Source: Salinispora cortesiana (lineage in GTDB: Bacteria; Actinomycetota; Actinomycetes; Mycobacteriales; Micromonosporaceae). Taken from it: 64,000 nt of DNA. The stretch lies in NCBI RefSeq assembly GCF_000484695.1, contig NZ_AXVR01000005.1:62001-126000 (forward strand), in the 5' to 3' direction. A program made the translations under genes and the position numbers. Positions 42,793 to 51,833 of this stretch are shown here, piece after piece (position 1 is the first letter of the stretch; each line of letters starts with the position of its first letter). The notes below the pieces were generated by a model. The model had not been told where the DNA came from. It did no database searches and saw only the letters and a list, made by a program, of their open reading frames with translations.

Positions 42793-43539
42793 ATGGGCAT
42801 CGACATTCGCGGCGACGGACGGATCACCGAGGTGGTCATCGCCATCCCCCCGGTCAACGCCCTGGCGAGCGACGACTGGTTTGCACTGGCCGATGCCATC
42901 CACACCGCTGCCGCCAGCCCCGCTACGGCGGCCGTGATCCTCACCGCCGAGGGGCGAGGATTCTGCGCCGGCGTGGACCTCAAAGAGCTCCAGCACAGCA
43001 CCGACCACGCGGCGCTGATCGGCGTCAACCGGGGCTGCTTTGCCGCTTTCGCCGCCGTCTACGAGTGTCCGGTGCCGGTCGTGGCAGCCGTCCACGGCTT
43101 CTGCCTCGGCGGCGGTGTCGGTCTCGTCGGCACCGCCGACATCGTCGTGGCCGCCGACGATGCCACCTTCGGCCTACCCGAGGTGGACCGGGGCGCGTTG
43201 GGCGCTGCAACGCACCTGTCCCGGCTGGTGCCGCAGCAACTCATGCGGGCGATGGTCTACACCTGCCGGCGAGTCACCGCAGCGGAGCTGCGGGACTTCG
43301 GATCGGTGCTCGATGTGGTGCCACGGGAACGACTGGCGGCCACAGCTCGCCGCGTGGCCGAGGAGATCGCGGCCAAGGACCCAGTCATCATTCGCCGGGC
43401 AAAGGAGTCACTCAACGGGATCGACCCCATTGACCTCCGGCGGTCCTACCGCTACGAGCAGGGCTTCACCTACGAGCTGAACCTCGCGGGCGTGTCCGAC
43501 CGGGCCAGACAGCGCTTTCTTGACCGAGGCAAGCACTGA
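42793..43539 (+). CDS. echA20: EchA20, crotonase-fold hydrolase opening steroid ring D
   Basis: The 248-residue crotonase has GRGFCAGVDLKELQ and HGFCLGGGVGLVGTADIVVA, then FGLPEVDRGALGAATHLSRL, all shared with mycobacterial EchA20 (Rv3550), which hydrolyses HIEC-CoA to open ring D of the steroid nucleus. The next genes are ipdA, ipdB and ipdC, the same order as in Mycobacterium. ATG 42793 has GGAGG ten bases upstream. A KstR2-type operator lies upstream. Confidence 0.92.
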   Translation: MGIDIRGDGRITEVVIAIPPVNALASDDWFALADAIHTAAASPATAAVILTAEGRGFCAGVDLKELQHSTDHAALIGVNRGCFAAFAAVYECPVPVVAAVHGFCLGGGVGLVGTADIVVAADDATFGLPEVDRGALGAATHLSRLVPQQLMRAMVYTCRRVTAAELRDFGSVLDVVPRERLAATARRVAEEIAAKDPVIIRRAKESLNGIDPIDLRRSYRYEQGFTYELNLAGVSDRARQRFLDRGKH

Positions 43540-43570
43540 CCGACCGACGAGGGAGGGTGGCCTGACCCCC

Positions 43571-44413
43571 ATGGCCGACAAGGTGATCAGCATCGCGGAG
43601 GTAGTCGGCGAGTTGCGCTCCGGCATGACGATCGGCATCGGAGGTTGGGGGTCACGACGGAAGCCGATGGCCCTGGTCCGGGCCATCGCCCGGTCCGCCC
43701 TCACGGATCTCACCGTCGTCTCCTACGGCGGACCCGACGTCGGCCTGTTGGTGGCGGCGGGGCGGGTGCGACGAGTGGTGACCGGGTTCGTCTCCCTCGA
43801 CAGCATCGCCCTCGAACCTCACTTTCGACAAGCCCGGCAGCTGGGTGCCGTCCAGCTGACCGAGCTGGACGAGGGAATGCTGCACTGGGGGCTGCTCGCC
43901 GCCGCACGGCGACTTCCCTACCTGCCGATCCGCGCCGGGCTGGGCTCCGACGTGCTGCGAGTGAACCCCGAACTCCATACGGTGCGGTCCCCCTACTCCG
44001 ACGGGGAAGAGCTGGTGGCGATGCCGGCCCTCACCCTGGACGTGGCCTTCGTGCACCTGAACCGGGCCGACCGCCAGGGCAATGGACAGTACCTGGGTCC
44101 GGACCCGTACTTCGACGACCTCTTCTGCCTCGCCGCTGCCCGGAGCTTCATCTCCTGCGAGCGGTTGGTCGACCCGGCCGAGCTGCGCTCCGGCGGCCCA
44201 ACGCAGAGCCTCCTGATCAGCCGAATGATGGTCAACGGCGTCATCGAAACCCCACACGGCGCGCACTTCACCAGCTGCGTGCCGGACTACGACCGCGACG
44301 AGGCGTTCCAGCGCGAGTACGCGGCGTCCGCTGCCAGCCCGCAGGCCTGGAGTCGATTCCGGGCTCGATACCTCGATGTAGATGAGGCCCACTATCAGCG
44401 AGCCGTGTCGTGA
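43571..44413 (+). CDS. ipdA: IpdA, alpha subunit of the ring C-opening CoA hydrolase
   Basis: The 280-residue class I CoA-transferase-like subunit (MADKVISIAEVVGELRSGMT ... GGWGSRRKPMALVRAI) corresponds to IpdA (Rv3551). IpdAB does not transfer CoA but hydrolyses COCHEA-CoA, opening the last steroid ring. The start ATG 43571 was preferred to an upstream TTG within the echA20 end. It overlaps ipdB by four bases. Confidence 0.92.
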   Translation: MADKVISIAEVVGELRSGMTIGIGGWGSRRKPMALVRAIARSALTDLTVVSYGGPDVGLLVAAGRVRRVVTGFVSLDSIALEPHFRQARQLGAVQLTELDEGMLHWGLLAAARRLPYLPIRAGLGSDVLRVNPELHTVRSPYSDGEELVAMPALTLDVAFVHLNRADRQGNGQYLGPDPYFDDLFCLAAARSFISCERLVDPAELRSGGPTQSLLISRMMVNGVIETPHGAHFTSCVPDYDRDEAFQREYAASAASPQAWSRFRARYLDVDEAHYQRAVS

Positions 44414-45141
44414 CCGGGGCCAGCCGCGCCGAGGTCTGCATCGTCGCCTGCGCCGAGGCGTGGCGGGGCGACGGCGAGATCCTGGCCAGCGGCATGGGAC
44501 TGATCCCCCGCCTGGGCGCCCAGTTGGCCCGCCGTACCTTCGCTCCCGACCTGGTGCTCAGCGACGGCGAGGCTGAGTTGGTCGGCGAGGACGGGGCCGA
44601 GGGGTGGCTGCCCTACCGCGCGGTGTTCGGCATTGTCGCCGCTGGTCGTCGTCACGTGATGATGGGTGCCAGCCAGCTGGACCGGTACGGCAACCAGAAC
44701 ATCTCCCGCATCGGCTCCTGGGCACAGCCCACCGTCCAGTTGCTCGGGGTACGTGGCGCCCCGGGGAACACCATCAACCATCCCACCAGCTACTGGGTGC
44801 CCCGCCACAGTCGGCGCGTCTTTGTGGACCGGGTCGACCTGGTCTGCGGCATCGGCTACGACCGGGCCGCCGCCCTCGGTCCCCCGGGCAACCGGTTCCA
44901 CGAAGTCCGGATGGTGGTGACGGACAAGGCGGTCCTCGACTTCCAGGCACCGGATCGCGGGATGCGGTTGCGCTCGGTACACCCTGGCGTCAGCGTTGAC
45001 GAGGTCGTGGCTGCGACCGGCTTCCCGTTACATCTGCCGGATCAACTGCCGGAGACCAGAACCCCCGGCGATTCTGAGCTGCGGCTCATCCGCGACCGAC
45101 TGGACCCGGCCGGGCTGCGAGATCACGAGCTGGGTCGGTGA
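44410..45141 (+). CDS. ipdB: IpdB, beta subunit of the ring C-opening CoA hydrolase
   Basis: The 243 residues carry CoA-transferase beta-subunit features (LVLSDGEAELVG, QLDRYGNQNISRIG, and GAPGNTINHPTSYWVPRHSRRVFVD), matching IpdB (Rv3552). It works as a complex with IpdA on COCHEA-CoA. It starts at a GTG overlapping the ipdA stop, so the two subunits are translated in equal amounts. Confidence 0.92.
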   Translation: MTGASRAEVCIVACAEAWRGDGEILASGMGLIPRLGAQLARRTFAPDLVLSDGEAELVGEDGAEGWLPYRAVFGIVAAGRRHVMMGASQLDRYGNQNISRIGSWAQPTVQLLGVRGAPGNTINHPTSYWVPRHSRRVFVDRVDLVCGIGYDRAAALGPPGNRFHEVRMVVTDKAVLDFQAPDRGMRLRSVHPGVSVDEVVAATGFPLHLPDQLPETRTPGDSELRLIRDRLDPAGLRDHELGR

Positions 45142-45198
45142 ATCCCGCCGCTCCCCCGGAGGCCGTGCCCATCCGGTGCCGACAGCAGGGAGACAACC

Positions 45199-46260
45199 AT
45201 GCACCCAGCACTGCGCACGAGGCTGACCGAGCTGGTCGGGGTCCGGTACCCCATCGTGCAGACCGGCATGGGCTATGTCTCCGGTGCTCGGTTGACCGCG
45301 GCGACGGCCCAGGCCGGCGGCCTCGGCATCATCGCCTCGGCCACGATGAGTCTCGACGAGTTGCGCTCCGCGATCCACCAGGTGCGTCGGTGTACCTCCG
45401 CGCCGTTCGGGGTCAACCTGCGCGCAGACGCGACGGACGTGCGGGAGCGGGTCGAGTTGGTCATCGCGGAGTCGGTCCGGGTCGTCTCGTTCGCGCTCGC
45501 GCCGCGCCGCGACCTCATCCGCCAGCTCCGCGACGCCGGGGTCATCACCATCCCGTCCGTCGGCGCCCTCCGGCACGCGGAGAAGGTGGCCGGCTGGGGG
45601 GCGGATGCCGTCCTGGTCCAGGGGGGCGAGGGTGGTGGGCACACGGGGGCGGTCCCCACCAGCCTGCTCCTCCCCCAGGTGGTGGACGCGGTCGACATTC
45701 CGGTGGTCGCGGCGGGCGGCTTCTTCGACGGCCGTGGCCTGGTCTCGGCCCTCGCCTATGGCGCGGCGGGAATCGCCATGGGCACCCGATTCCTGTTGAC
45801 CAGTGACAGCCCGGTCGAGTCAGCGGTGAAGCAGACCTATCTCGACAGCGGCCCCACCGACACGGTGGTCACCACGCAGGTCGACGGCGTGCCGCACCGG
45901 GTCCTCCGGACCCGGTTCGTTGACCGGCTCGAACGATCGAGCCGGATCAGCACCCTGGCCAGCGCACTCGGGCGGGCCCGCGCGCTGCGCCGACACACCG
46001 CAGTGCCCTGGCTGACGTTGATTCGGGACGGCCTCTCCACCCGACGCAGCCGCGAACTCTCCTGGTCCCAGACGCTGATGGCCGCCAACACCCCGGTCCT
46101 CCTCCGGGCGGCGATGGTAGACGGCCGAGCCGACCTCGGAGTGATGTCTGCCGGGCAGGTGGTGGGACTCATCAACGACCTGCCCTCGTGCGCGGAGCTC
46201 ATCGACCGGATCATGGCCGAGGCAGACGGCTGCCTCTCCCGGCTTACAACCGCTCAATGA
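45199..46260 (+). CDS. ipdC: IpdC, flavin-dependent reductase/isomerase of HIP catabolism
   Basis: This 353-residue nitronate-monooxygenase-like TIM barrel has RYPIVQTGMGYVSGARL at the N-terminus, LVQGGEGGGHTG and VVAAGGFFDGRGLVSALAYG, the FMN-binding blocks. It matches IpdC (Rv3553), which acts on a HIC-CoA intermediate before ring D opening. It follows ipdB by 57 bp, with AGGGAG before the ATG. The last 17 bp overlap the convergent fadA6 gene. Confidence 0.9.
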   Translation: MHPALRTRLTELVGVRYPIVQTGMGYVSGARLTAATAQAGGLGIIASATMSLDELRSAIHQVRRCTSAPFGVNLRADATDVRERVELVIAESVRVVSFALAPRRDLIRQLRDAGVITIPSVGALRHAEKVAGWGADAVLVQGGEGGGHTGAVPTSLLLPQVVDAVDIPVVAAGGFFDGRGLVSALAYGAAGIAMGTRFLLTSDSPVESAVKQTYLDSGPTDTVVTTQVDGVPHRVLRTRFVDRLERSSRISTLASALGRARALRRHTAVPWLTLIRDGLSTRRSRELSWSQTLMAANTPVLLRAAMVDGRADLGVMSAGQVVGLINDLPSCAELIDRIMAEADGCLSRLTTAQ

Positions 46261-47377
46261 CGGTGACGTTCGCCTGGCCACCCCCCTCGCACATCGTCTG
46301 CAACCCATACCGACCGCCGGAGCGGTCCAGCTCGTGCAGCAGAGTGGTCATCAGCCGCGCGCCGGTCGCACCGAGCGGGTGCCCAAGGGCGATCGCCCCA
46401 CCATTGACATTGACCCGATCCAGTTCCGCACCGGTTTCGCGCAGCCAGGCGAGCACCACGCTGGCGAACGCCTCGTTGATCTCGATCAGGTCGATCTGGT
46501 CGAGCGTCATCCCGGCCCGCCGCAAGGCGACCTCGGTGGCCCGAATCGGCGCGGTCAGCATCAGCACCGGATCGTCGCCCCGGGCGCTGAGATGGTGGAC
46601 GCGGGCCCGGGGCGACAGCCCGTGCACCCGCAGTCCCCGCTCGGAGGCGACCAGCACGACGCTGGCCGCGTCAGCGAGTTGGCTGGCGAGAGCCGCGGTG
46701 GTCGTCCCGTCGGGACGGAGTGGGGCAAGGGCGGCCATCGCCGCCAGGGAGGTATCCGGTCGCGGGCACTCGTCGGCCGTGCAGCCAGCACAGGGCACAA
46801 TCTCGGCGGCGAACCGTCCTGCCTCCCGGGCCCGGACCGCCCGCTCGTGGCTGAGCAACGCGTACTGTTCCATCTCGGGACGGGTGATTCCCCACCGGGC
46901 GGCGATAAGATCAGCGCTGCGAAACTGGGAGATCTCTTCCTCGCCATAGCGAGCCGCCCACCCGACGGAACCGGCGTACGGGCCGTGCGGGGCCATCGCA
47001 CTCGCGATCGGCACCTGACTCATGCTCTGGACCCCACCGGCGACCACCAGGTCCGCCGTGCCGGCCAGGACGGCCTGGGCGGCGAAGTGCACCGCCTGTT
47101 GGGACGAACCACACTGTCGGTCGACGGTCACCCCGGGCACCTCCTCCGGCAGGCCAGCCGCCAGCCAAGCCGTCCGGGCTATGTCACCGGACTGGGGCCC
47201 GAGGGTGTCCACGCAGCCGAAGACGACGTCATCAACCGCGGCCGGATCCACCCCCACTCGGTCCAGTAGGGCCGCGATGACCTCACCGCCGAGGTCTGCC
47301 GGGTGCATCCCGGCCAGCCCACCACCGCGCCGCCCCACTGGGCTGCGCACCGCGTCGACAAGGTACGCCTCGCTCAT
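46244..47377 (-). CDS. fadA6: FadA6, acetyl-CoA acyltransferase (thiolase) of HIP catabolism
   Basis: The 377-residue thiolase has nucleophile Cys89 (VDRQCGSSQQ), active-site block [16 protein letters not shown] and the second Cys363 (MCEGGGQANV). It resembles mycobacterial FadA6 (Rv3556c), which thiolyses the ring-opened products. In Mycobacterium FadA6 is in the KstR2 regulon, but here its promoter region, shared with fadE26, carries a perfect KstR1 box and no KstR2 site. Confidence 0.88.
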   Translation of the reverse strand: MSEAYLVDAVRSPVGRRGGGLAGMHPADLGGEVIAALLDRVGVDPAAVDDVVFGCVDTLGPQSGDIARTAWLAAGLPEEVPGVTVDRQCGSSQQAVHFAAQAVLAGTADLVVAGGVQSMSQVPIASAMAPHGPYAGSVGWAARYGEEEISQFRSADLIAARWGITRPEMEQYALLSHERAVRAREAGRFAAEIVPCAGCTADECPRPDTSLAAMAALAPLRPDGTTTAALASQLADAASVVLVASERGLRVHGLSPRARVHHLSARGDDPVLMLTAPIRATEVALRRAGMTLDQIDLIEINEAFASVVLAWLRETGAELDRVNVNGGAIALGHPLGATGARLMTTLLHELDRSGGRYGLQTMCEGGGQANVTVIERL

Positions 47378-47397
47378 TGTCGCCTCCTCCAGTATGC

Positions 47398-47411
47398 TAG
47401 AACACGTTCTA
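47398..47411. promoter_or_regulatory. Perfect palindromic KstR1-type operator between fadA6 and fadE26
   Basis: TAGAACACGTTCTA fits TnnAACnnGTTnnA and is itself a perfect palindrome. It lies 21 bp before fadA6 and 25 bp before fadE26, so it can control both. Confidence 0.9.
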
Positions 47412-47435
47412 AATTTAGCCGAACGGGGCAGCGCC

Positions 47436-48641
47436 ATGTACCTCACCTACTCGGTCGATCAGCAACAACTCCGTTCTCAACTGCGGGCGTACTTCGCTGA
47501 GCTGATGAGCCCGGAGGTCCGCGAGGCGCTCGCGATGACCGGCGGCGAATACGGCGACGGCACGGTCTATCGGGACGTTGTGCGGCGTCTGGGCCAGGAT
47601 GGCTGGCTGACCCTCGGCTGGCCCCGGGAGTACGGCGGCAGCGACCGGTCCATGCTGGATCAACTCATCTTCACCGACGAGGCGGCGGTCGCGGGAGTAC
47701 CAGTTCCGTTCCTGACCATCAACACGATCGGGCCGACGCTCATGCGCTTCGGGACCGAACGGCAACGGGCCGAATACCTGCCCCGGATCGCCGCCGGCGA
47801 GCTGCACTTCTCGATCGGCTACTCCGAGCCGGAGGCGGGCACCGACCTGGCCGCACTGCGCACCACCGCGGTCCGCGACGGTGACACCTACGTCATCAAC
47901 GGCCAGAAGATGTGGACCAGTCTCATCCAGTACGCGGACTACGTCTGGCTGGCCTGCCGCACCGCACCAGAGGCGCCCCAGCACGAGGGCCTCTCCATCC
48001 TCATCGTGCCGACCGACGCGAGCGGCTTCTCGTGGACTCCGGTGCGTACCGTCGCGGGACCGACCACCAGCGCGACCTACTACACGGATGTCCGGGTACC
48101 CCACTCCGCACTGGTCGGCGCGGAGAATCAGGGCTGGCCGCTGATCACGAACCAGCTCAACCACGAACGGGTCGCGCTCACCTCGGCAGCCCCGATTCGA
48201 CACGCGCTACGCGAGGTACGGGACTGGGCCCTCGCCACCACCCTGCCAAGCGGGCAGCGGGTCATCGACCAGGAGTGGGTCCAGCTACACCTGGCCCGAG
48301 TGCACGCCAAGGCCGAGTTCCTCAAGGTCTACAACTGGCGACTCGCCACCGAGTCCGCCACCGGCCTCGACCCGGCCGCCGCCTCGGCCACCAAGGTCTA
48401 CGGCACCGAGTTCGCCATCGAGGCGTACCGGCTGCTCATGGAGGTGCTCGGCACGAACGCCTCGGTGCGGCAGGGGTCCCGCGGCGCCCTGCTGCGTGGG
48501 CGGGTGGAGCGGCTGCACCGCTCCGCCCTGATCCTCACCTTCGGCGGCGGCACGAACGAGGTGCAGCGGGACATCATCGCCACCGTCGGCCTGGGTCTGC
48601 CGGCGGCCCGCCGGCGCCGTCAACGGCAGGAGCAGCCATGA
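47436..48641 (+). CDS. fadE26: FadE26 (ChsE4), subunit of the steroid side-chain acyl-CoA dehydrogenase
   Basis: The 401-residue protein reads like FadE26 (Rv3504): DQLIFTDEAAVAGVPVPFLTINTIGPT, HFSIGYSEPEAGTDLAALRTTA, GQKMWTSLIQYADYVWLA. FadE26-FadE27 (ChsE4-ChsE5) is a heterotetramer that dehydrogenates the cholesterol side chain CoA ester at the C8/C5 stages. The next gene overlaps it by four bases and encodes the partner. A KstR1 box precedes the ATG. Confidence 0.92.
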   Translation: MYLTYSVDQQQLRSQLRAYFAELMSPEVREALAMTGGEYGDGTVYRDVVRRLGQDGWLTLGWPREYGGSDRSMLDQLIFTDEAAVAGVPVPFLTINTIGPTLMRFGTERQRAEYLPRIAAGELHFSIGYSEPEAGTDLAALRTTAVRDGDTYVINGQKMWTSLIQYADYVWLACRTAPEAPQHEGLSILIVPTDASGFSWTPVRTVAGPTTSATYYTDVRVPHSALVGAENQGWPLITNQLNHERVALTSAAPIRHALREVRDWALATTLPSGQRVIDQEWVQLHLARVHAKAEFLKVYNWRLATESATGLDPAAASATKVYGTEFAIEAYRLLMEVLGTNASVRQGSRGALLRGRVERLHRSALILTFGGGTNEVQRDIIATVGLGLPAARRRRQRQEQP

Positions 48642-49777
48642 GATTCACCCCGGACGAGAGTCACCGCGACCTCACCCTGCTAACCCGGCAGATCCTTACC
48701 GACCGGATCACCGCCGACCGACTCCGGGACATCGAGGCGAAGGAGATCTGCCTGGACCGGCCACTCTGGCAGGAGCTTGCCACCGCGGGAGTGCTCGCCG
48801 CTGCGCTGCCCCGCCGGGCGGGAGGTGACGGGCTCGGCCTCCTGGCGCAGTGTGGCGTCCTGGTCGAGCTGGGTCGGAGCGTCGCCCCCGTGCCCTACCT
48901 GTCCAGCATCGTCACCGCGGCGGCCGGCCTGGCCACCTTCGGCGACGAGCGACAGCTCACGCGTTGGGTCACTCCAGCCCGGGAGGGGGCCATGGTCCTG
49001 ACCGCCGCCCTCGCGGAGGGTACGGTTCGGGCCGAGCGCGGCGCCGGTCGTTGGGTGCTGACCGGCGCGAAGACGACCGTGCCGGCCGCACCGGAGGCGG
49101 ATCTGGTGCTGGTCCCGGCCGAGGTTGACGGCACGATCGCGGTCTTCCTGGTCCGCTCCGACGACCCCGGGGTGAGCGTGGAGCCGCAGCAGGTGGCGGG
49201 GGGCGAGGGGGCCGGCTGGCTGGACCTGGACCAGGTGCCCCTTCCCGACGACCGACTGCTCAGCACCGTCGCGGACGGCAGGGCTATCACCGCCTGGCTC
49301 ACCACCCGGGCCACCATCGGATCCTGCGCCACCCAACTTGGGGTGACCGAGCGGGCGCTGGAGTTGACCGCGGAGTACGTCCGCACCCGGATCCAGTTCG
49401 GTCGCCCGATCGGCACCTTCCAGGCGGTGGCGCAGCGACTCGCTGACGCCTACGTCGATGTCGAGGCGATCCGGCTCACGCTCTGGCAGGCGGCGTGGCG
49501 GCTCGCCGAAGGGCTACCCTGCCCAACCGAGGTGGCGACGGCCAAGTTCTGGGCCGCCGACGCCGGGCACCGGGTGGCGCACACCGCCGTCCACCTCCAC
49601 GGTGGCGTAGGAATCGACCTTGACCACCACTTGCACCGCTACTTTCTCGCCGCGAAGCACCACGAGTTCCGGTTGGGCGGTGCCACCGCCCAACTTCGGG
49701 CGATCGGGGCCGCCCTCACCTCGACCGACCTGGGCGACCACGATGGCTCGGCCGATGAGTCACCCCCCACCGCCTGA
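48638..49777 (+). CDS. fadE27: FadE27 (ChsE5), partner subunit of FadE26
   Basis: The 379-residue acyl-CoA dehydrogenase-like subunit shows the compact form typical of steroid ACAD beta subunits (CLDRPLWQELATAGVLAAALP, TRIQFGRPIGTFQAVAQRLAD, HLHGGVGIDLDHHLHRYFLAAK). Such subunits share FAD and active-site residues with the partner instead of forming a homotetramer. ATGA overlap with fadE26 supports a fixed stoichiometry. Confidence 0.9.
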   Translation: MRFTPDESHRDLTLLTRQILTDRITADRLRDIEAKEICLDRPLWQELATAGVLAAALPRRAGGDGLGLLAQCGVLVELGRSVAPVPYLSSIVTAAAGLATFGDERQLTRWVTPAREGAMVLTAALAEGTVRAERGAGRWVLTGAKTTVPAAPEADLVLVPAEVDGTIAVFLVRSDDPGVSVEPQQVAGGEGAGWLDLDQVPLPDDRLLSTVADGRAITAWLTTRATIGSCATQLGVTERALELTAEYVRTRIQFGRPIGTFQAVAQRLADAYVDVEAIRLTLWQAAWRLAEGLPCPTEVATAKFWAADAGHRVAHTAVHLHGGVGIDLDHHLHRYFLAAKHHEFRLGGATAQLRAIGAALTSTDLGDHDGSADESPPTA

Positions 49778-50165
49778 ACCCGCCGGCGCCGCGGGCGGCC
49801 CCAACCAACCGCCTCGTGGGTCTGACCCCGAGGCGTTGACGGCGCGGAGAACACACCATAGATTGACCTTTATGAATTTAAAGTGGGAGTTGGCCCGCGG
49901 GGCCTTCGACGCAGATCCGAGAGCCACTCCCCTCCGACCTGATTGGCGGCGACCGCCGCGACCGGATATCGGCCCACGGCGACGACCTCTGCGCGAACGG
50001 TAGGCCGCCAGCCACCGGCAACTCTGTCCCCGCCTGATGGCCAGTCTCGATCGACACACGAGCCAATCCACCGGGCGGGAGACCCGAGCCGAGGGCGGTC
50101 AACGCGGCCGGCGCCACCAGTGGGCATCGGAGCCCGATCACGACCAGCGATTGAAGGGGCCGAGC
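49778..50165. other. Intergenic region with an AT-rich patch
   Basis: The 388 bp between fadE27 and the cholesterol oxidase contain no supported gene. An AT-rich segment at 49858-49887 stands out from the high-GC surroundings and may hold the oxidase promoter, but no -35/-10 pair with normal spacing was found. No KstR1 or KstR2 box is present. Confidence 0.5.
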
Positions 50166-51797
50166 ATGACAGGTACGAGCCTTTCCCGACGTGGCCTACT
50201 ACGGGCCACCACGCTCGGCGCCGGCGCCGCCGTCGCCGGGGCCGCCTTGGGTCAACAGGCGGCCCAGGCGGGTGGTCCGGTACCCGCGTTGGCTGGAAAA
50301 ACCGCCGTGGTCATTGGCAGTGGCTTCGGCGGGGCGGTCGCCGCCTACCGACTCGGCCAGGCCGGAGTGGCCACCACCGTGCTGGAGCGAGGCCGCCGCT
50401 GGGATGTGGACGGCTCCGGCACCACGTTCTGCAGCATCAATGATGCGGACTGGCGGTGTGGCTGGTTCCTGGACCGCCCGCCACTGGGCATCAACCTCGG
50501 CTCGAGGATCGAGAAACGTGCCGGGTTGATCGCCCGGCACGACGGAGATGGAATCTCGGTACTGAGCGGAACTGGAGTTGGCGGCGGCTCCCTCGCCATC
50601 GGGATGTTCCTACCGCAGCCGCGGCGCAACGAGTGGGAGCAGGTCTATCCGACCGAGGTCGGATTCGATGAGATGAACGATGTCTACTGGCCACGGGCCC
50701 GGCAACGCCTCGGTGCCACGCCGATCCCCGAGGATGTGCAGAGCACCGGCCCCTACCGGGGAGCCCGGGCCTGGCTCAACTACCTGTCGGAGTTCAAGCA
50801 GACCCCCCTCCCCATTCCGTTCGCCGTGGACTGGGACGTGATCCGCGCCGAACTCTCCGGTGACGTCGTGCCATGCCACACGATCGGTGAGGGCCCGTAC
50901 GGCAGCAACTCCGGGGCGAAGAACAGCGTGGACCGCAACTACCTCGCCTGGGCCACTGCGACCGGCAACGTGACCACACTGGCCCTGCACGAGGTCACCG
51001 AAATCCATGAGGTGTCCGGCCAGGACAAGTTCGAGATCCGGTGCCGGCAGATCGACGAGCACGGCACGGTCCTCTCCACCAGGACCTTCGTCTGTGACTA
51101 CCTGTTCATGGCGGCCGGCTCCGTCTACACCACCTCGCTGCTACTCACCTCCCGGGCCAAGGGCTGGCTCCCCCGCCTGGTCAACCAGGAGGTGGGCAAG
51201 GGCTGGGGCAACAACGGCGACTTCCTGGTAACCCGGATCAACCTACGAAAGGACGTCGGCTACGCCCAGGGCGGTCCGGGCAACGTCAAGTACATCGACG
51301 AGGACAACCCGTACGCGCCCACCTCGATGGCGTGGGAGGCGGCACCGGTCCCCCGTTGGATGCCGCGCACCACGGCGCACCTGGTAACCAGTATGGCTCC
51401 GGAACGAGGCGAGATTCGCTACGACCCGGAGACCGGGACCGGCAAGGTGCACTGGCCGTACGGGGCGCTGGAGACCACCTCCGAGAAGGCGGCGGTCGAC
51501 CTGGTTACCCGGTTGTGGTGGGAGACCGAGGGTCGCAAGGGATATCTACTGCACGGTCTGCCGACCTACGCCCGGGGCGTCGGCACCGGGCTCGGCGCGG
51601 CGAACACCTGGCACCCGTTGGGCGGCATGGTCATGGGCAAGGCCACCGACTTCGGTGGTCGCTGCGTCGACTACCCCAACCTCTTCTGCATCGACGGGTC
51701 GATCCTGCCGGGTACGGCCTGCCTGGCCAACCCTTCCCTGACCATCACCGCGAACGCCGAACGCTGCATGGACCGGTTCCTCGCCGCGCACTCCTGA
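50166..51797 (+). CDS. Secreted cholesterol oxidase (GMC-type, ChoA-like)
   Basis: The 543-residue protein begins with a Tat signal (SRRGLLRATTLGAGAAVAGA). The FAD motif VVIGSGFGGAVAAYRLG follows at about 48-64, and the GVGGGSLAIGMFLPQPRR loop and C-terminal TWHPLGGMVMGK (His483) and LANPSLTITANAER (Asn522) carry the catalytic His and Asn of ChoA-type cholesterol oxidase. It oxidises 3-beta-hydroxysterols to cholest-4-en-3-one with O2, outside the cell. ATG 50166 follows GAAGGGG. Confidence 0.88.
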   Translation: MTGTSLSRRGLLRATTLGAGAAVAGAALGQQAAQAGGPVPALAGKTAVVIGSGFGGAVAAYRLGQAGVATTVLERGRRWDVDGSGTTFCSINDADWRCGWFLDRPPLGINLGSRIEKRAGLIARHDGDGISVLSGTGVGGGSLAIGMFLPQPRRNEWEQVYPTEVGFDEMNDVYWPRARQRLGATPIPEDVQSTGPYRGARAWLNYLSEFKQTPLPIPFAVDWDVIRAELSGDVVPCHTIGEGPYGSNSGAKNSVDRNYLAWATATGNVTTLALHEVTEIHEVSGQDKFEIRCRQIDEHGTVLSTRTFVCDYLFMAAGSVYTTSLLLTSRAKGWLPRLVNQEVGKGWGNNGDFLVTRINLRKDVGYAQGGPGNVKYIDEDNPYAPTSMAWEAAPVPRWMPRTTAHLVTSMAPERGEIRYDPETGTGKVHWPYGALETTSEKAAVDLVTRLWWETEGRKGYLLHGLPTYARGVGTGLGAANTWHPLGGMVMGKATDFGGRCVDYPNLFCIDGSILPGTACLANPSLTITANAERCMDRFLAAHS

Positions 51798-51833
51798 CCC
51801 GCACGGGGGCCCGGCCGCAGGCCGGGCTCCCGG

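Noticed and set aside
49878..50141. Minus-strand frames of 85-103 codons in the fadE27-cholesterol oxidase gap
   Set aside because: No ribosome site, no recognisable family, and composition like translated non-coding DNA.
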